DNA from: an uncultured Spongiibacteraceae bacterium
Lineage (GTDB): Bacteria; Pseudomonadota; Gammaproteobacteria; Pseudomonadales; Dasaniaceae
DNA: 6,762 bases
NCBI GenBank assembly: GCA_937969395.1
Contig: CALBVI010000087.1
Location: 1-6,762, forward strand
Direction: 5' to 3'
Part shown: positions 1 to 5,439 of the stretch, one piece after another
How the letters are laid out: each line of letters begins with the position of its first letter
How positions within the stretch are numbered: the first letter of the stretch is position 1
Made by a program: the position numbers and the translations under genes
The notes under the pieces: generated by a model
What the model was told of the DNA's origin: nothing
What the model saw: the letters and a program-made list of their open reading frames with translations, nothing else
Database searches by the model: none

Positions 1-1
1 G

Positions 2-319
2 ATAAATTTTTCTCGTGGGAAAGGTTGTTCGCACTGCAATAATACGGGCTATCGTGGCCGTATTGGCGTGTTTGAATTTTTAGAAATTGATAATACTTTG
101 GCGGATACGTTGCGCTCAGCTGATCCTATTGCTTTTGGGCATGCAGCGAGAAAACAAAAAGGTTTTAAAACTTTAAGCCAGTGTACTTTGGATTATGCCG
201 CACAAGGTATTACCAGTTTAGATGAAGTGTTCCGTGTATCAGAGCAATTGGCGGAAGAGACTTTAGATACAATGACACTTGATGAAGGTGATGTCGACAG
301 TATCGAGGCAGAGGTCTAA
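2..319 (+). CDS. mshE: MshE, MSHA pilus assembly ATPase (C-terminal end, 5' truncated by window)
   Basis: The frame is already open at base 2, so this is the last 105 residues of a longer protein (the family is usually well over 500 residues). The fragment holds the second CxxC pair of the GspE/PilB-type zinc-binding region (C9 and C12 of the fragment), followed by the hallmark N-x-T-G-Y-x-G-R-x-G-V-F-E stretch, then a helical end with an acidic tail. The GTG at 68 lies inside this conserved stretch and is not a start. In the family, the hexameric cytoplasmic ATPase powers pilus extension by acting on the platform protein; V. cholerae MshE also binds c-di-GMP through an N-terminal domain that is outside this window. 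The next gene, mshG, starts three bases after the stop. Walker motifs are not visible here, so the name rests on the tail plus the msh context. Confidence 0.9.
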   Translation: MNFSRGKGCSHCNNTGYRGRIGVFEFLEIDNTLADTLRSADPIAFGHAARKQKGFKTLSQCTLDYAAQGITSLDEVFRVSEQLAEETLDTMTLDEGDVDSIEAEV

Positions 320-322
320 GTT

Positions 323-1537
323 ATGGCGACTTTTTCATATCGTGGGCGTAATCAAGCAGGCGAGCTCGTCTCAGGTGCGTTAGAAGGAGCGTCACCAGAT
401 AGTATTGCTAGTCAGTTATTGAGTAAGCAAATTACGCCGATTGCCATTGATGAAAAAATAGAAAAAGAGTCTTTTGAATTACCAGAGCTATTTCAGAAAA
501 AAATTACTCTTGATGAATTGACCATGTTATGCCGACAAATGTACAGCTTGACTCGTGCAGGGGTTGTACTCAATCGTGCTTTTCGTGGTTTAGCTGAGTC
601 AGTTAATAATCCACGTTTATCAGAAGTATTGTTAGATATCGAATCTAGCTTAAATTCAGGTGTTAATCTCGCGACGGCATTAAGGCGTCATAGTAATATA
701 TTTAATTCATTATTTATTAGTATTGTTCAAGTGGGTGAAAACTCAGGCCGTTTGGACTTAGCTTTTCAGCAATTATCTTCTTATATGGAGATGGAGCGTG
801 ATACGCGTCGGCGTATTAGTTCTGCGGTTCGCTACCCTATGTTTGTATTGATAGCGATCAGTGTCGCTATTGTGATCTTAAATATTTGGGTTATCCCGGT
901 TTTTGCAGATTTATTTTCTCAGTTCGGCGCCAACTTACCTTTACCAACAAAAATTCTTATAACCATGTCCAACTTCTTTGTTGAGCAGTGGCCTTGGTTG
1001 TTGTTTTTTCTAATTGTCTCCGTTAGCGGTATTCGTTATTACGTTAATACTGAGAAAGGAGAGCTACTTTGGGATAAAACAAAGTTAAAGATTCCCTTAG
1101 TTGGTTTTATTTTAGAGCGTGCAACACTGGCGCGGTTTGGTCGCAGTTTTGCCTTGATGCTGAGTTCGGGAGTGCCGCTAATTCAGGCGCTTGAGTTAGC
1201 TTCGCAGGCTGTGGGTAATAGTTATATGGGTGGTAGAATTCGTTCTATGCGTGAAGGTATTCAGCGCGGAGAAAGCCTACTGCGCAGTGCCATTCAAAGT
1301 GAGATGTTTACGCCTTTAGTGCTGCAAATGATTCAGGTGGGTGAAGAGACGGGTCAGGTCGATGAAATGCTGAATGAAGTGGCTGGGTTTTATGAGCAGG
1401 AGGTTGATTACGACCTAAAGAATTTGGCCAGTAATATTGAGCCGATTTTAATTGCATTTATTGCCGGTCTAGTGATGATTTTGGCGCTAGGTATTTTCCT
1501 ACCTATGTGGGATATGATGAATGTGATGCAAGGCTAA
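323..1537 (+). CDS. mshG: MshG, inner-membrane platform protein of the MSHA pilus (GspF/PilC family)
   Basis: This 404-residue protein is full length for the T2SSF/PilC platform family. It is built as an internal duplication: one cytoplasmic F domain at about 67-170 and a second at about 269-370. Each contains the family signature, QVGENSG at 136-142 and QVGEETG at 338-344. Three hydrophobic segments fit the known topology: about 171-194, 223-240 and 371-395. The platform sits in the inner membrane, contacts the MshE hexamer and transfers pilin subunits into the growing fibre. The ATG is supported by an AGAGG Shine-Dalgarno at 310-314, eight bases upstream and inside the end of mshE, so the two genes are probably translationally coupled. 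In Vibrio mshF follows mshG; here only 93 bp separate it from the next start, so mshF is not at this position. Confidence 0.93.
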   Translation: MATFSYRGRNQAGELVSGALEGASPDSIASQLLSKQITPIAIDEKIEKESFELPELFQKKITLDELTMLCRQMYSLTRAGVVLNRAFRGLAESVNNPRLSEVLLDIESSLNSGVNLATALRRHSNIFNSLFISIVQVGENSGRLDLAFQQLSSYMEMERDTRRRISSAVRYPMFVLIAISVAIVILNIWVIPVFADLFSQFGANLPLPTKILITMSNFFVEQWPWLLFFLIVSVSGIRYYVNTEKGELLWDKTKLKIPLVGFILERATLARFGRSFALMLSSGVPLIQALELASQAVGNSYMGGRIRSMREGIQRGESLLRSAIQSEMFTPLVLQMIQVGEETGQVDEMLNEVAGFYEQEVDYDLKNLASNIEPILIAFIAGLVMILALGIFLPMWDMMNVMQG

Positions 1538-1602
1538 ATGTGGAATTTTGGTATGTTTTCTCGCTAATGCAAAAGATAAGAAGTGGCCTGTAATATATTG
1601 TC

Positions 1603-1608
1603 TATAAT
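1603..1608 (+). promoter_or_regulatory. Possible -10 box upstream of the first mshB-like gene
   Basis: A perfect TATAAT lies in the 93-bp gap after mshG. A transcript starting about seven bases downstream would include the GAGG ribosome site and the ATG at 1631. No good -35 hexamer sits 16-18 bp upstream (about GAAGTG), and the TG of an extended -10 is one base out of register, so this is only a candidate. Readthrough from mshG could serve this gene equally well. Confidence 0.28.
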
Positions 1609-1617
1609 GAAAAAGAT

Positions 1618-1621
1618 GAGG
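1618..1621 (+). promoter_or_regulatory. Ribosome binding site that decides the start of the first mshB-like gene
   Basis: GAGG lies nine bases before the ATG at 1631. The in-frame alternatives, GTG 1583 and ATG 1607, have no comparable purine-rich site, so 1631 is the preferred start. Confidence 0.6.
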
Positions 1622-1630
1622 TTGATAGTA

Positions 1631-2254
1631 ATGAAAAAAAATCGCCACGTTAGGGTGAATAATACTCACAATTGCCAGCGGCAATCAGGTTTTACCTTGA
1701 TCGAGCTAGTGATTGTTATTGTTTTACTGGGCTTGCTAGCGGCAACAGCATTGCCACGATTATTGAGTGCTACTGACAATGCTGAAGTTGCTGCTTTGGA
1801 AGCGGTTGCTGGAGGCATTAGTACGGCGGTTTCCATCGCTCATGGGCAATGGGCGGCTGATGGCAATCAATCGGGTGCGGCGACCACTGCGAGCGATAAA
1901 GTGGCCATTAATCTAGACGGCAAAGTTTTTTATATGAACGAATATGGCTGGCCGGCGAATGTCAGCGCTAGCGGTGATGCTGCAGCAAATAGCCAAACGG
2001 CCGATGAATGTAAGCAAGTATTTGATAATATTTTACAGTCCTCACCAACGTCGACCATTGAGAGCAGTGAGCGCGCGAATGTCCGTTATTTTGTATCAGT
2101 AGAGAGTAATGCTGGAGGCAGCGCCGGTAATATTGGTGACGTTTGTCGTTATGAATTGATTTTGAATGACAGTTCGACAATCAACCCAACACATTATTTT
2201 GATTTTGATTTGGTTGATGGTCAGGTAACTGTTGTATATCCCGAGTTAAACTAA
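1631..2254 (+). CDS. MshB-like type IV minor prepilin (first of two tandem copies)
   Basis: From the chosen ATG the product is 207 residues. It has a basic 20-residue leader ending in G20, the expected cleavage site before F21 for a PilD-type prepilin peptidase, with the conserved Glu at +5 (E25) and a hydrophobic helix to about residue 41. The mature body carries features of the MshB family: a GG-x-S/A-T-x-V helix leading to a QW at 73-74, a G-W-P motif at 106-108, and NSQTADEC at 120-127. C127 and C172 are the only mature cysteines and probably form a disulfide. It closely resembles the next gene along its length, so it is a tandem duplicate that has since diverged. It probably acts as a minor pilin in fibre initiation or composition. 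The leader is longer and more polar than usual and contains Cys15. Starts at 1607 or 1583 are possible but lack a ribosome site. Which copy corresponds to the single mshB of Vibrio cannot be decided here. Confidence 0.85.
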   Translation: MKKNRHVRVNNTHNCQRQSGFTLIELVIVIVLLGLLAATALPRLLSATDNAEVAALEAVAGGISTAVSIAHGQWAADGNQSGAATTASDKVAINLDGKVFYMNEYGWPANVSASGDAAANSQTADECKQVFDNILQSSPTSTIESSERANVRYFVSVESNAGGSAGNIGDVCRYELILNDSSTINPTHYFDFDLVDGQVTVVYPELN

Positions 2255-2271
2255 GTATTAAAGTGATTTAA

Positions 2272-2300
2272 TTGACGCAATTTTAGTGTGATGAAAAAAT
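2272..2300 (+). promoter_or_regulatory. Candidate sigma-70 promoter upstream of the second mshB-like gene
   Basis: TTGACG (2272-2277, five of six consensus bases) is followed after 17 bp by AAAAAT (2295-2300, four of six). It lies in the 127-bp gap between the two mshB-like genes and would give a 5' leader of about 75 bases. A separate TATAAA at 2324-2329 has no matching -35. MSHA loci are known to have a separate structural-gene transcript beginning near mshB, which makes a promoter here reasonable. It is unproven. Confidence 0.35.
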
Positions 2301-2319
2301 AGTGGTTAAAGGTGTGATG
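2286..2319 (+). repeat. Direct repeat GTGTGATG x2, 26 bp apart, upstream of mshB
   Basis: Identical 8-mers lie at 2286-2293 and 2312-2319. The TGTGA core resembles one half of a CRP site, but neither copy has the TCACA half. The 26-bp spacing is about two and a half helical turns. It could be a pair of regulator sites or chance. Confidence 0.3.
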
Positions 2320-2347
2320 TACTTATAAAAAGTTCCTTTAACTATTA
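2300..2347 (+). promoter_or_regulatory. Inverted repeat / potential stem-loop in the mshB upstream region
   Basis: GTTAAAGG (2305-2312) is the exact inverse complement of CCTTTAAC (2335-2342). Pairing extends outward to 2300 and 2347 with two G-U wobbles, giving a 13-bp arm and a 22-base loop. The loop holds one GTGTGATG copy and the TATAAA. It may be an RNA structure in the leader or a protein operator. No T-run follows it, so it is not a terminator. Confidence 0.35.
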
Positions 2348-2369
2348 CAACTCTGTTCTATGCTTTATT

Positions 2370-2373
2370 AAGG
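2370..2373 (+). promoter_or_regulatory. Ribosome binding site for the second mshB-like gene
   Basis: AAGG lies eight bases before ATG 2382. It favours that start over the internal ATG at 2439, which has only a weak purine stretch in front but would give a more usual 11-residue leader. Confidence 0.6.
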
Positions 2374-2381
2374 TCATCAAT

Positions 2382-2984
2382 ATGACAATGAGTGAGAGAT
2401 TTATAATAAAGCCTAGCTTGGTAAAATCTGGTCGAGTAATGCCTAAGCAAGCTAATCTTCAGCAAAGTGGTTTTACTCTTGTTGAATTAGTGATTGTGAT
2501 TGTTTTATTGGGTCTATTAGCAGCATCAGCGTTACCGCGTTTTTTAAATATTACTGCTCAAGCGCAATCAGCAGCTGTTGAAGGTATGAGCGGAGGGTTT
2601 GCGACTGGCGTTACCTTAGTAAAAGCTCAATGGAGTGCTGAGGGTAATAGCAGTGGAGCGGCAGGGCAGGAAGTCGTGATGGATGGCAGTAGTATTTATA
2701 CCAATGAAAATGGTTGGCCAGCCAAAACATCGAGTAGCAGTGGTGCAGAAACTAACTCTCAAACAGCTGATGAATGTTTAGAAGTATGGAATTTTATTTT
2801 GCAAAATCCTCCAGCGGCAACATCAGGTACTAGTTTGTCAGGATTTGAATATCAGGTGACAGCACAGAGTGCGAATCCTGATTTATGTGAGTTTACTTTA
2901 GTCGTTAATGGCGCTGTTGATCCGGATGATCGCAATTTTACTTATAACGTGGGCACCGGACAGGTATTTGTTACGGTACCTTAA
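2382..2984 (+). CDS. mshB: MshB, MSHA minor prepilin (second tandem copy)
   Basis: The product is 200 residues with a class III prepilin signal. Cleavage is expected after G30, before F31, with Glu35 at +5 and a hydrophobic helix to about residue 51. MshB-family features are clear: GGFATGV near 71-77, the QW at 83-84, G-W-P at 111-113, NSQTADEC at 125-132, then ILQNPP. The mature part has two cysteines, C132 and C169, probably a disulfide. It looks closer to Vibrio-type MshB than the preceding copy does (GGFATGV and LQNPP are both retained). From ATG 2382 the leader is 30 residues, unusually long; from ATG 2439 it would be 11. A clean AAGG supports 2382. mshA begins 52 bp after the stop. Confidence 0.85.
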   Translation: MTMSERFIIKPSLVKSGRVMPKQANLQQSGFTLVELVIVIVLLGLLAASALPRFLNITAQAQSAAVEGMSGGFATGVTLVKAQWSAEGNSSGAAGQEVVMDGSSIYTNENGWPAKTSSSSGAETNSQTADECLEVWNFILQNPPAATSGTSLSGFEYQVTAQSANPDLCEFTLVVNGAVDPDDRNFTYNVGTGQVFVTVP

Positions 2985-3036
2985 TAAAGTTTTGTAGTTT
3001 TAACTTTTTATTTTTATAGAGAAGGTAGGTTTTATC

Positions 3037-3498
3037 ATGAAAAATCAACAATCAGGTTTTACATTAATAGAATTAGTGGCGGTCATCGTGCTGTTGGGTA
3101 TTTTGGCGGTTACGGCTTTGCCAAGGTTTGTTAACTTGCAAACGGATGCACGTCTGGCGGTATTAGACGGTGTTGAGGCTGCGATACTTGGCGCCGGGAC
3201 GCAAGTATATTCAAGGGCTCTGATTGATGGCGCAGAGACTACAGATGATAGTTCTGAAAGTGTCACTTTAGGGGGGGCTACTATTGATTTAATTTGGGGC
3301 TACCCCGATGAGGCGACTGTGGCTAATGCAATAGATTTGGCAGGCGATATTATTGAGGATGACGATACACCAGGCATCTTTGGTTTTGATAATAACGGTG
3401 ATGATGATGTAGAAGACGGTGATTGCTATGTTACTTATACTGAATCTACTGCGTCAGGAGCTCCTGGTACTACGTCACAAACCATCGGTGGTTGTTAA
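3037..3498 (+). CDS. mshA: MshA, major pilin of the MSHA pilus
   Basis: This 153-residue prepilin has a short 7-residue leader (G7|F8, Glu12 at +5) and the near-invariant MshA opening: hydrophobic helix, then [17 protein letters not shown] at about 23-39. Further MshA marks are the VYSRALIDG region (57-65), a GYP motif (88-90) and the DCYVTY segment near the end. The only cysteines, C130 and C153, sit as the C-terminal disulfide loop typical of type IVa pilins, with C153 the last residue. Translation is supported by GAAGG (3021-3025) and TAGG (3026-3029) upstream. As shaft subunit it should be the most abundant product of the operon, which fits the hairpin terminator just after the gene. Odd points are an Asp-rich loop at 118-129 that resembles a calcium-binding loop, and a run of seven G at codons 79-81. 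Confidence 0.9.
   Translation: MKNQQSGFTLIELVAVIVLLGILAVTALPRFVNLQTDARLAVLDGVEAAILGAGTQVYSRALIDGAETTDDSSESVTLGGATIDLIWGYPDEATVANAIDLAGDIIEDDDTPGIFGFDNNGDDDVEDGDCYVTYTESTASGAPGTTSQTIGGC
3271..3277 (+). repeat. Homopolymer tract of seven G inside mshA
   Basis: Seven consecutive G span codons 79-80 and the first base of codon 81 of mshA, in an otherwise AT-leaning gene. Losing one G puts TAA (3290-3292) in frame; gaining one puts TGA (3285-3287) in frame. Either truncates the pilin to about 83-84 residues and removes both cysteines. Confidence 0.9.
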
Positions 3499-3505
3499 TT
3501 TTGTT

Positions 3506-3540
3506 AAGCGCCGCTTAAAAACGGCGCTTGTTGTTATTTT
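3506..3540 (+). terminator. Rho-independent terminator or attenuator between mshA and mshC
   Basis: AAGCGCCG (3506-3513) and CGGCGCTT (3522-3529) form a perfect 8-bp stem, six of its eight pairs GC, with an 8-base loop. A T-rich stretch follows (3530-3540, eight T in eleven, not a pure run). It starts seven bases after the mshA stop and ends directly at the mshC start. Partial termination here would let mshA be made in excess over the minor pilins downstream. Confidence 0.75.
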
Positions 3541-4014
3541 ATGAGTATTAAAAAATCTACAAGTGGTTTTTCACTTGTAGAATTAGTTACAGTGATTCTC
3601 TTGCTTGGTATTCTGTCCACTGTCATTCTCCCTCGTTTTTCATCCCGCGATGGCTTCGCTGAATACGCAATTCGCGATCAATTAATTTCTTCTTTTCGTT
3701 TTACCCAGCAACGCGCGATGTATGACCATAGTGGTGCTTGTTATCGTTTTTTTATCAATAGTGATGGTTTTGGCTCGCAGCGTGATGGCAGTTATTTTGG
3801 CATTGTCGGTGATAATGGTGAAATCAAACTCGATGGCGATTATCAAGGTATCTCTATCACCGGAGCATCAGTGGTTTATTTTGATGGCGTGGGTAATGCC
3901 TATACCGACAGCTGTGATGCTGCTACCGCTACCGCTGTCGCAAACCCTTTAAGTCTTTCTATCGATGGGCTAGCGGTACAAATTTACCCTACTGGTTTTA
4001 TTCGGGCGAATTGA
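3541..4014 (+). CDS. mshC: MshC, MSHA minor prepilin (GspH/FimT-like)
   Basis: The product is 157 residues with a 9-residue leader (G9|F10, Glu14 at +5). The hydrophobic helix runs to about residue 30 and is followed by the S-R-D-G-F-A-E-Y-A stretch and a TQQRAM segment (55-60) of the GspH/FimT/MshC type. Near the C-terminus, QIYPTGFI (147-154) matches the closing strand of that family. C67 and C125 are the only cysteines. It is a low-abundance pilin likely to join the initiation or tip complex with MshB, D and O. ATG 3541 is the only possible start: reading upstream in frame gives no start codon before a TAA at 3505-3507. It has no Shine-Dalgarno; the space is filled by the T-rich tail of the preceding hairpin, and a second perfect hairpin begins 12 bases after the start codon. 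Confidence 0.85.
   Translation: MSIKKSTSGFSLVELVTVILLLGILSTVILPRFSSRDGFAEYAIRDQLISSFRFTQQRAMYDHSGACYRFFINSDGFGSQRDGSYFGIVGDNGEIKLDGDYQGISITGASVVYFDGVGNAYTDSCDAATATAVANPLSLSIDGLAVQIYPTGFIRAN
3556..3581 (+). other. Perfect 10-bp hairpin in the first codons of mshC
   Basis: TCTACAAGTG (3556-3565) pairs exactly with CACTTGTAGA (3572-3581) around a 6-base loop. It spans codons 6 to 14 of mshC, from the end of the leader to the conserved Glu. On the minus strand the same stem is followed by six T (3555 down to 3550), which is terminator-like for antisense transcripts. Confidence 0.8.
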
Positions 4015-4015
4015 T

Positions 4016-4624
4016 ATGCTGACTAATCAAACAATAAAGGGTTTTAAGGCGAAAGGCTTTACGCTAATCGAATTAGTTGTCGGCATTGTAGTAATGGCGA
4101 TTGCTCTTACCTTTATGATTAATATTTTCTTTACCAATCCTGGTCGCAGTGTCGAGCCATTATTGCAAATTCGCGCTGCGGAATTTGGCCAGGCTTTAAT
4201 GGAAGAAATTTTATCGAAAAAATTTGATGACACTACACCGCTAGGCGGTATTCCGGCTTGTACTGTTTGCACTCCTAGTAATCAGCTAGGGCCAGAAGAT
4301 GGTGGTGGTTCTCCTGCAAGAACGGATAATGACGAAGATAGTCGGGCTATCTTTAATGATGTTGATGATTACAATATTTATTGTGGTGACGAAACAGCTA
4401 ATACAGGTTGGCCTGTTAGTGACGCCTTTGGTAATGCGCCAACAGATTTTGATCGGTTTAGAATGCGCGTTTGCGTAGGTTATGATGGCGACTTAAACGG
4501 TACGGTCAATGAAGGTGGCGCTGGCGATATTAATGCAAAATTAATTACAGTTGATGTTTTTGCACCGCAAGTGGGTGGCTTGGGTGATGCTATTCAGTTT
4601 AATGCATATAAAGGTAACTACTGA
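4016..4624 (+). CDS. mshD: MshD, MSHA minor prepilin (PilV-like)
   Basis: The product is 202 residues with a 14-residue leader (G14|F15, Glu19 at +5) and a hydrophobic helix to about residue 39. MshD marks are the EFGQALMEEILSKKFDD helix (56-72), which matches the A-x-x-LMEEIL-x-K-x-F pattern of PilV/MshD proteins, and the R-A-I-F-N-D-V-D-D-Y-N motif (110-120). Four cysteines are present: C82 and C85 as a CxxC, plus C123 and C153. An Asp/Asn loop, DGDLNGTVNE at 157-166, resembles a dockerin-type calcium loop. The start follows the mshC stop after one base with only a weak GGGCGA upstream, so translation probably depends on ribosomes finishing mshC. The stop shares one base with the mshO start (TGATG). 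Confidence 0.85.
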   Translation: MLTNQTIKGFKAKGFTLIELVVGIVVMAIALTFMINIFFTNPGRSVEPLLQIRAAEFGQALMEEILSKKFDDTTPLGGIPACTVCTPSNQLGPEDGGGSPARTDNDEDSRAIFNDVDDYNIYCGDETANTGWPVSDAFGNAPTDFDRFRMRVCVGYDGDLNGTVNEGGAGDINAKLITVDVFAPQVGGLGDAIQFNAYKGNY

Positions 4625-5439
4625 TGTCACCTTGGTATACAAAACAAAAAGGTTTTACGCTGATTGAATTGGTCGCGGTCATTGTTTTGTTGGGTGTCGT
4701 TGCTCTTTCAACCACGCAATTTATAAAGCAGGGCGTTGGTATTTATGCGGATACAGCACGACGTGATAATTTGCAGCAAATTGGCCGATTTGCAGTGGAG
4801 CGTGTTAGTCGTGAGTTGCGCAATGCATTGCCTAATAGTATTCGGGTCAACGGTAACTGTTTAGAATTCATACCCATTAAAGGCGCTTCGACGTATCTGC
4901 AATCAGTAACTGACGCTGAATTATCTACGCTTGATGTCGTAGATTTTTCTTATTCGTATAGTAACGGGGATTTACTGGCGGTGTATCCGATTGATACTTT
5001 GAGCATCTACAATAGTTTTATGTTGCGGCCCTTAGCAGCACCGGATGCTGCCAGTGGTGGTCAGCAAACTTTAAATTTTTCCAGCGCCCCGGTTTCAGCT
5101 TTTCCCAATGAGTCACCGACTAATCGTTTTTTTGTCGTTACAGAGCCAGTTAGTTTTTGTGTAGATGGCAATAATTTAAACCGTCATCAAGGTTATACAC
5201 AAACAGAAGCGCAGAGCGTGCCGCCAGCAGGTGGTGTGTTGTTAGCGGAAAATATTCAAATCCTAGATGATAGTGATAATGATGGATTAGTTGACGATGT
5301 TGTAGAGGTTTTTGCTTATAGCCCAGGAACATTACAGCGAGCGGCGATTGTTCATTTAGATTTTCGGTTTAGTGACGCCTCAGCGAACGATGAATGGGTT
5401 CGATTTAGCCATGCAGTATCGGTGAGGAATGCGCCGTGA
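4624..5439 (+). CDS. mshO: MshO, MSHA minor prepilin (PilW/GspJ-like)
   Basis: The product is 271 residues with a 10-residue leader (G10|F11, Glu15 at +5). MshO is recognised by the run after the hydrophobic helix: TQFIKQGVGIYADTARRD (31-48), GRFAVERVSRELRNALPNS (54-72), then NGNCLEF around C79. C79 and C179 are the only cysteines and probably pair. A loop at 216-224 has the exact DxDxDGxxD pattern of EF-hand or thrombospondin type 3 calcium loops. It is larger than the other minor pilins, as is usual for the GspJ/PilW class that sits in the initiation or tip complex. AAAGG at 4610-4614, nine bases upstream, supports the ATG. Its GTGA end overlaps the next gene by four bases. In Vibrio mshP follows; here it does not. 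Confidence 0.87.
   Translation: MSPWYTKQKGFTLIELVAVIVLLGVVALSTTQFIKQGVGIYADTARRDNLQQIGRFAVERVSRELRNALPNSIRVNGNCLEFIPIKGASTYLQSVTDAELSTLDVVDFSYSYSNGDLLAVYPIDTLSIYNSFMLRPLAAPDAASGGQQTLNFSSAPVSAFPNESPTNRFFVVTEPVSFCVDGNNLNRHQGYTQTEAQSVPPAGGVLLAENIQILDDSDNDGLVDDVVEVFAYSPGTLQRAAIVHLDFRFSDASANDEWVRFSHAVSVRNAP
5424..5427 (+). promoter_or_regulatory. Ribosome binding site that decides the GTG start of the mshQ-like gene
   Basis: GAGG lies eight bases before GTG 5436, inside the end of mshO. With the secretion signal that follows immediately in frame, it fixes the start at this non-ATG codon. Confidence 0.7.

Noticed and set aside
1583..1630. GTG 1583 or ATG 1607 as the start of the first mshB-like gene
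   Set aside because: Neither has a ribosome site, and both would lengthen an already long leader; a -10 at 1603-1608, if real, would exclude 1583 and 1607.
2270..2282. Short palindrome AATTG-ACG-CAATT after the first mshB-like gene as a terminator
   Set aside because: Only five AT-rich pairs with a three-base loop and a very short T stretch; it also overlaps the candidate -35 box.
2313..2329. CRP site at TGTGA before the second mshB
   Set aside because: There is no TCACA half at the correct spacing, so it is listed only as part of a direct repeat.
2992..3020. A separate mshA promoter, TTGTAG-N17-TATAGA
   Set aside because: The hexamers match poorly (three and four of six), and the transcript would start inside the mshA ribosome site.
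3722..3952. A 76-codon + strand frame inside mshC
   Set aside because: It is the alternate frame of mshC, which has the pilin and GspH-like motifs; the hydrophobic product looks like a frame artefact.
1499..5332. Minus-strand open frames of 60-81 codons opposite mshG, mshB, mshA, mshD and mshO
   Set aside because: Each lies opposite a well-supported gene and shows no recognisable protein features; they are shadow frames.
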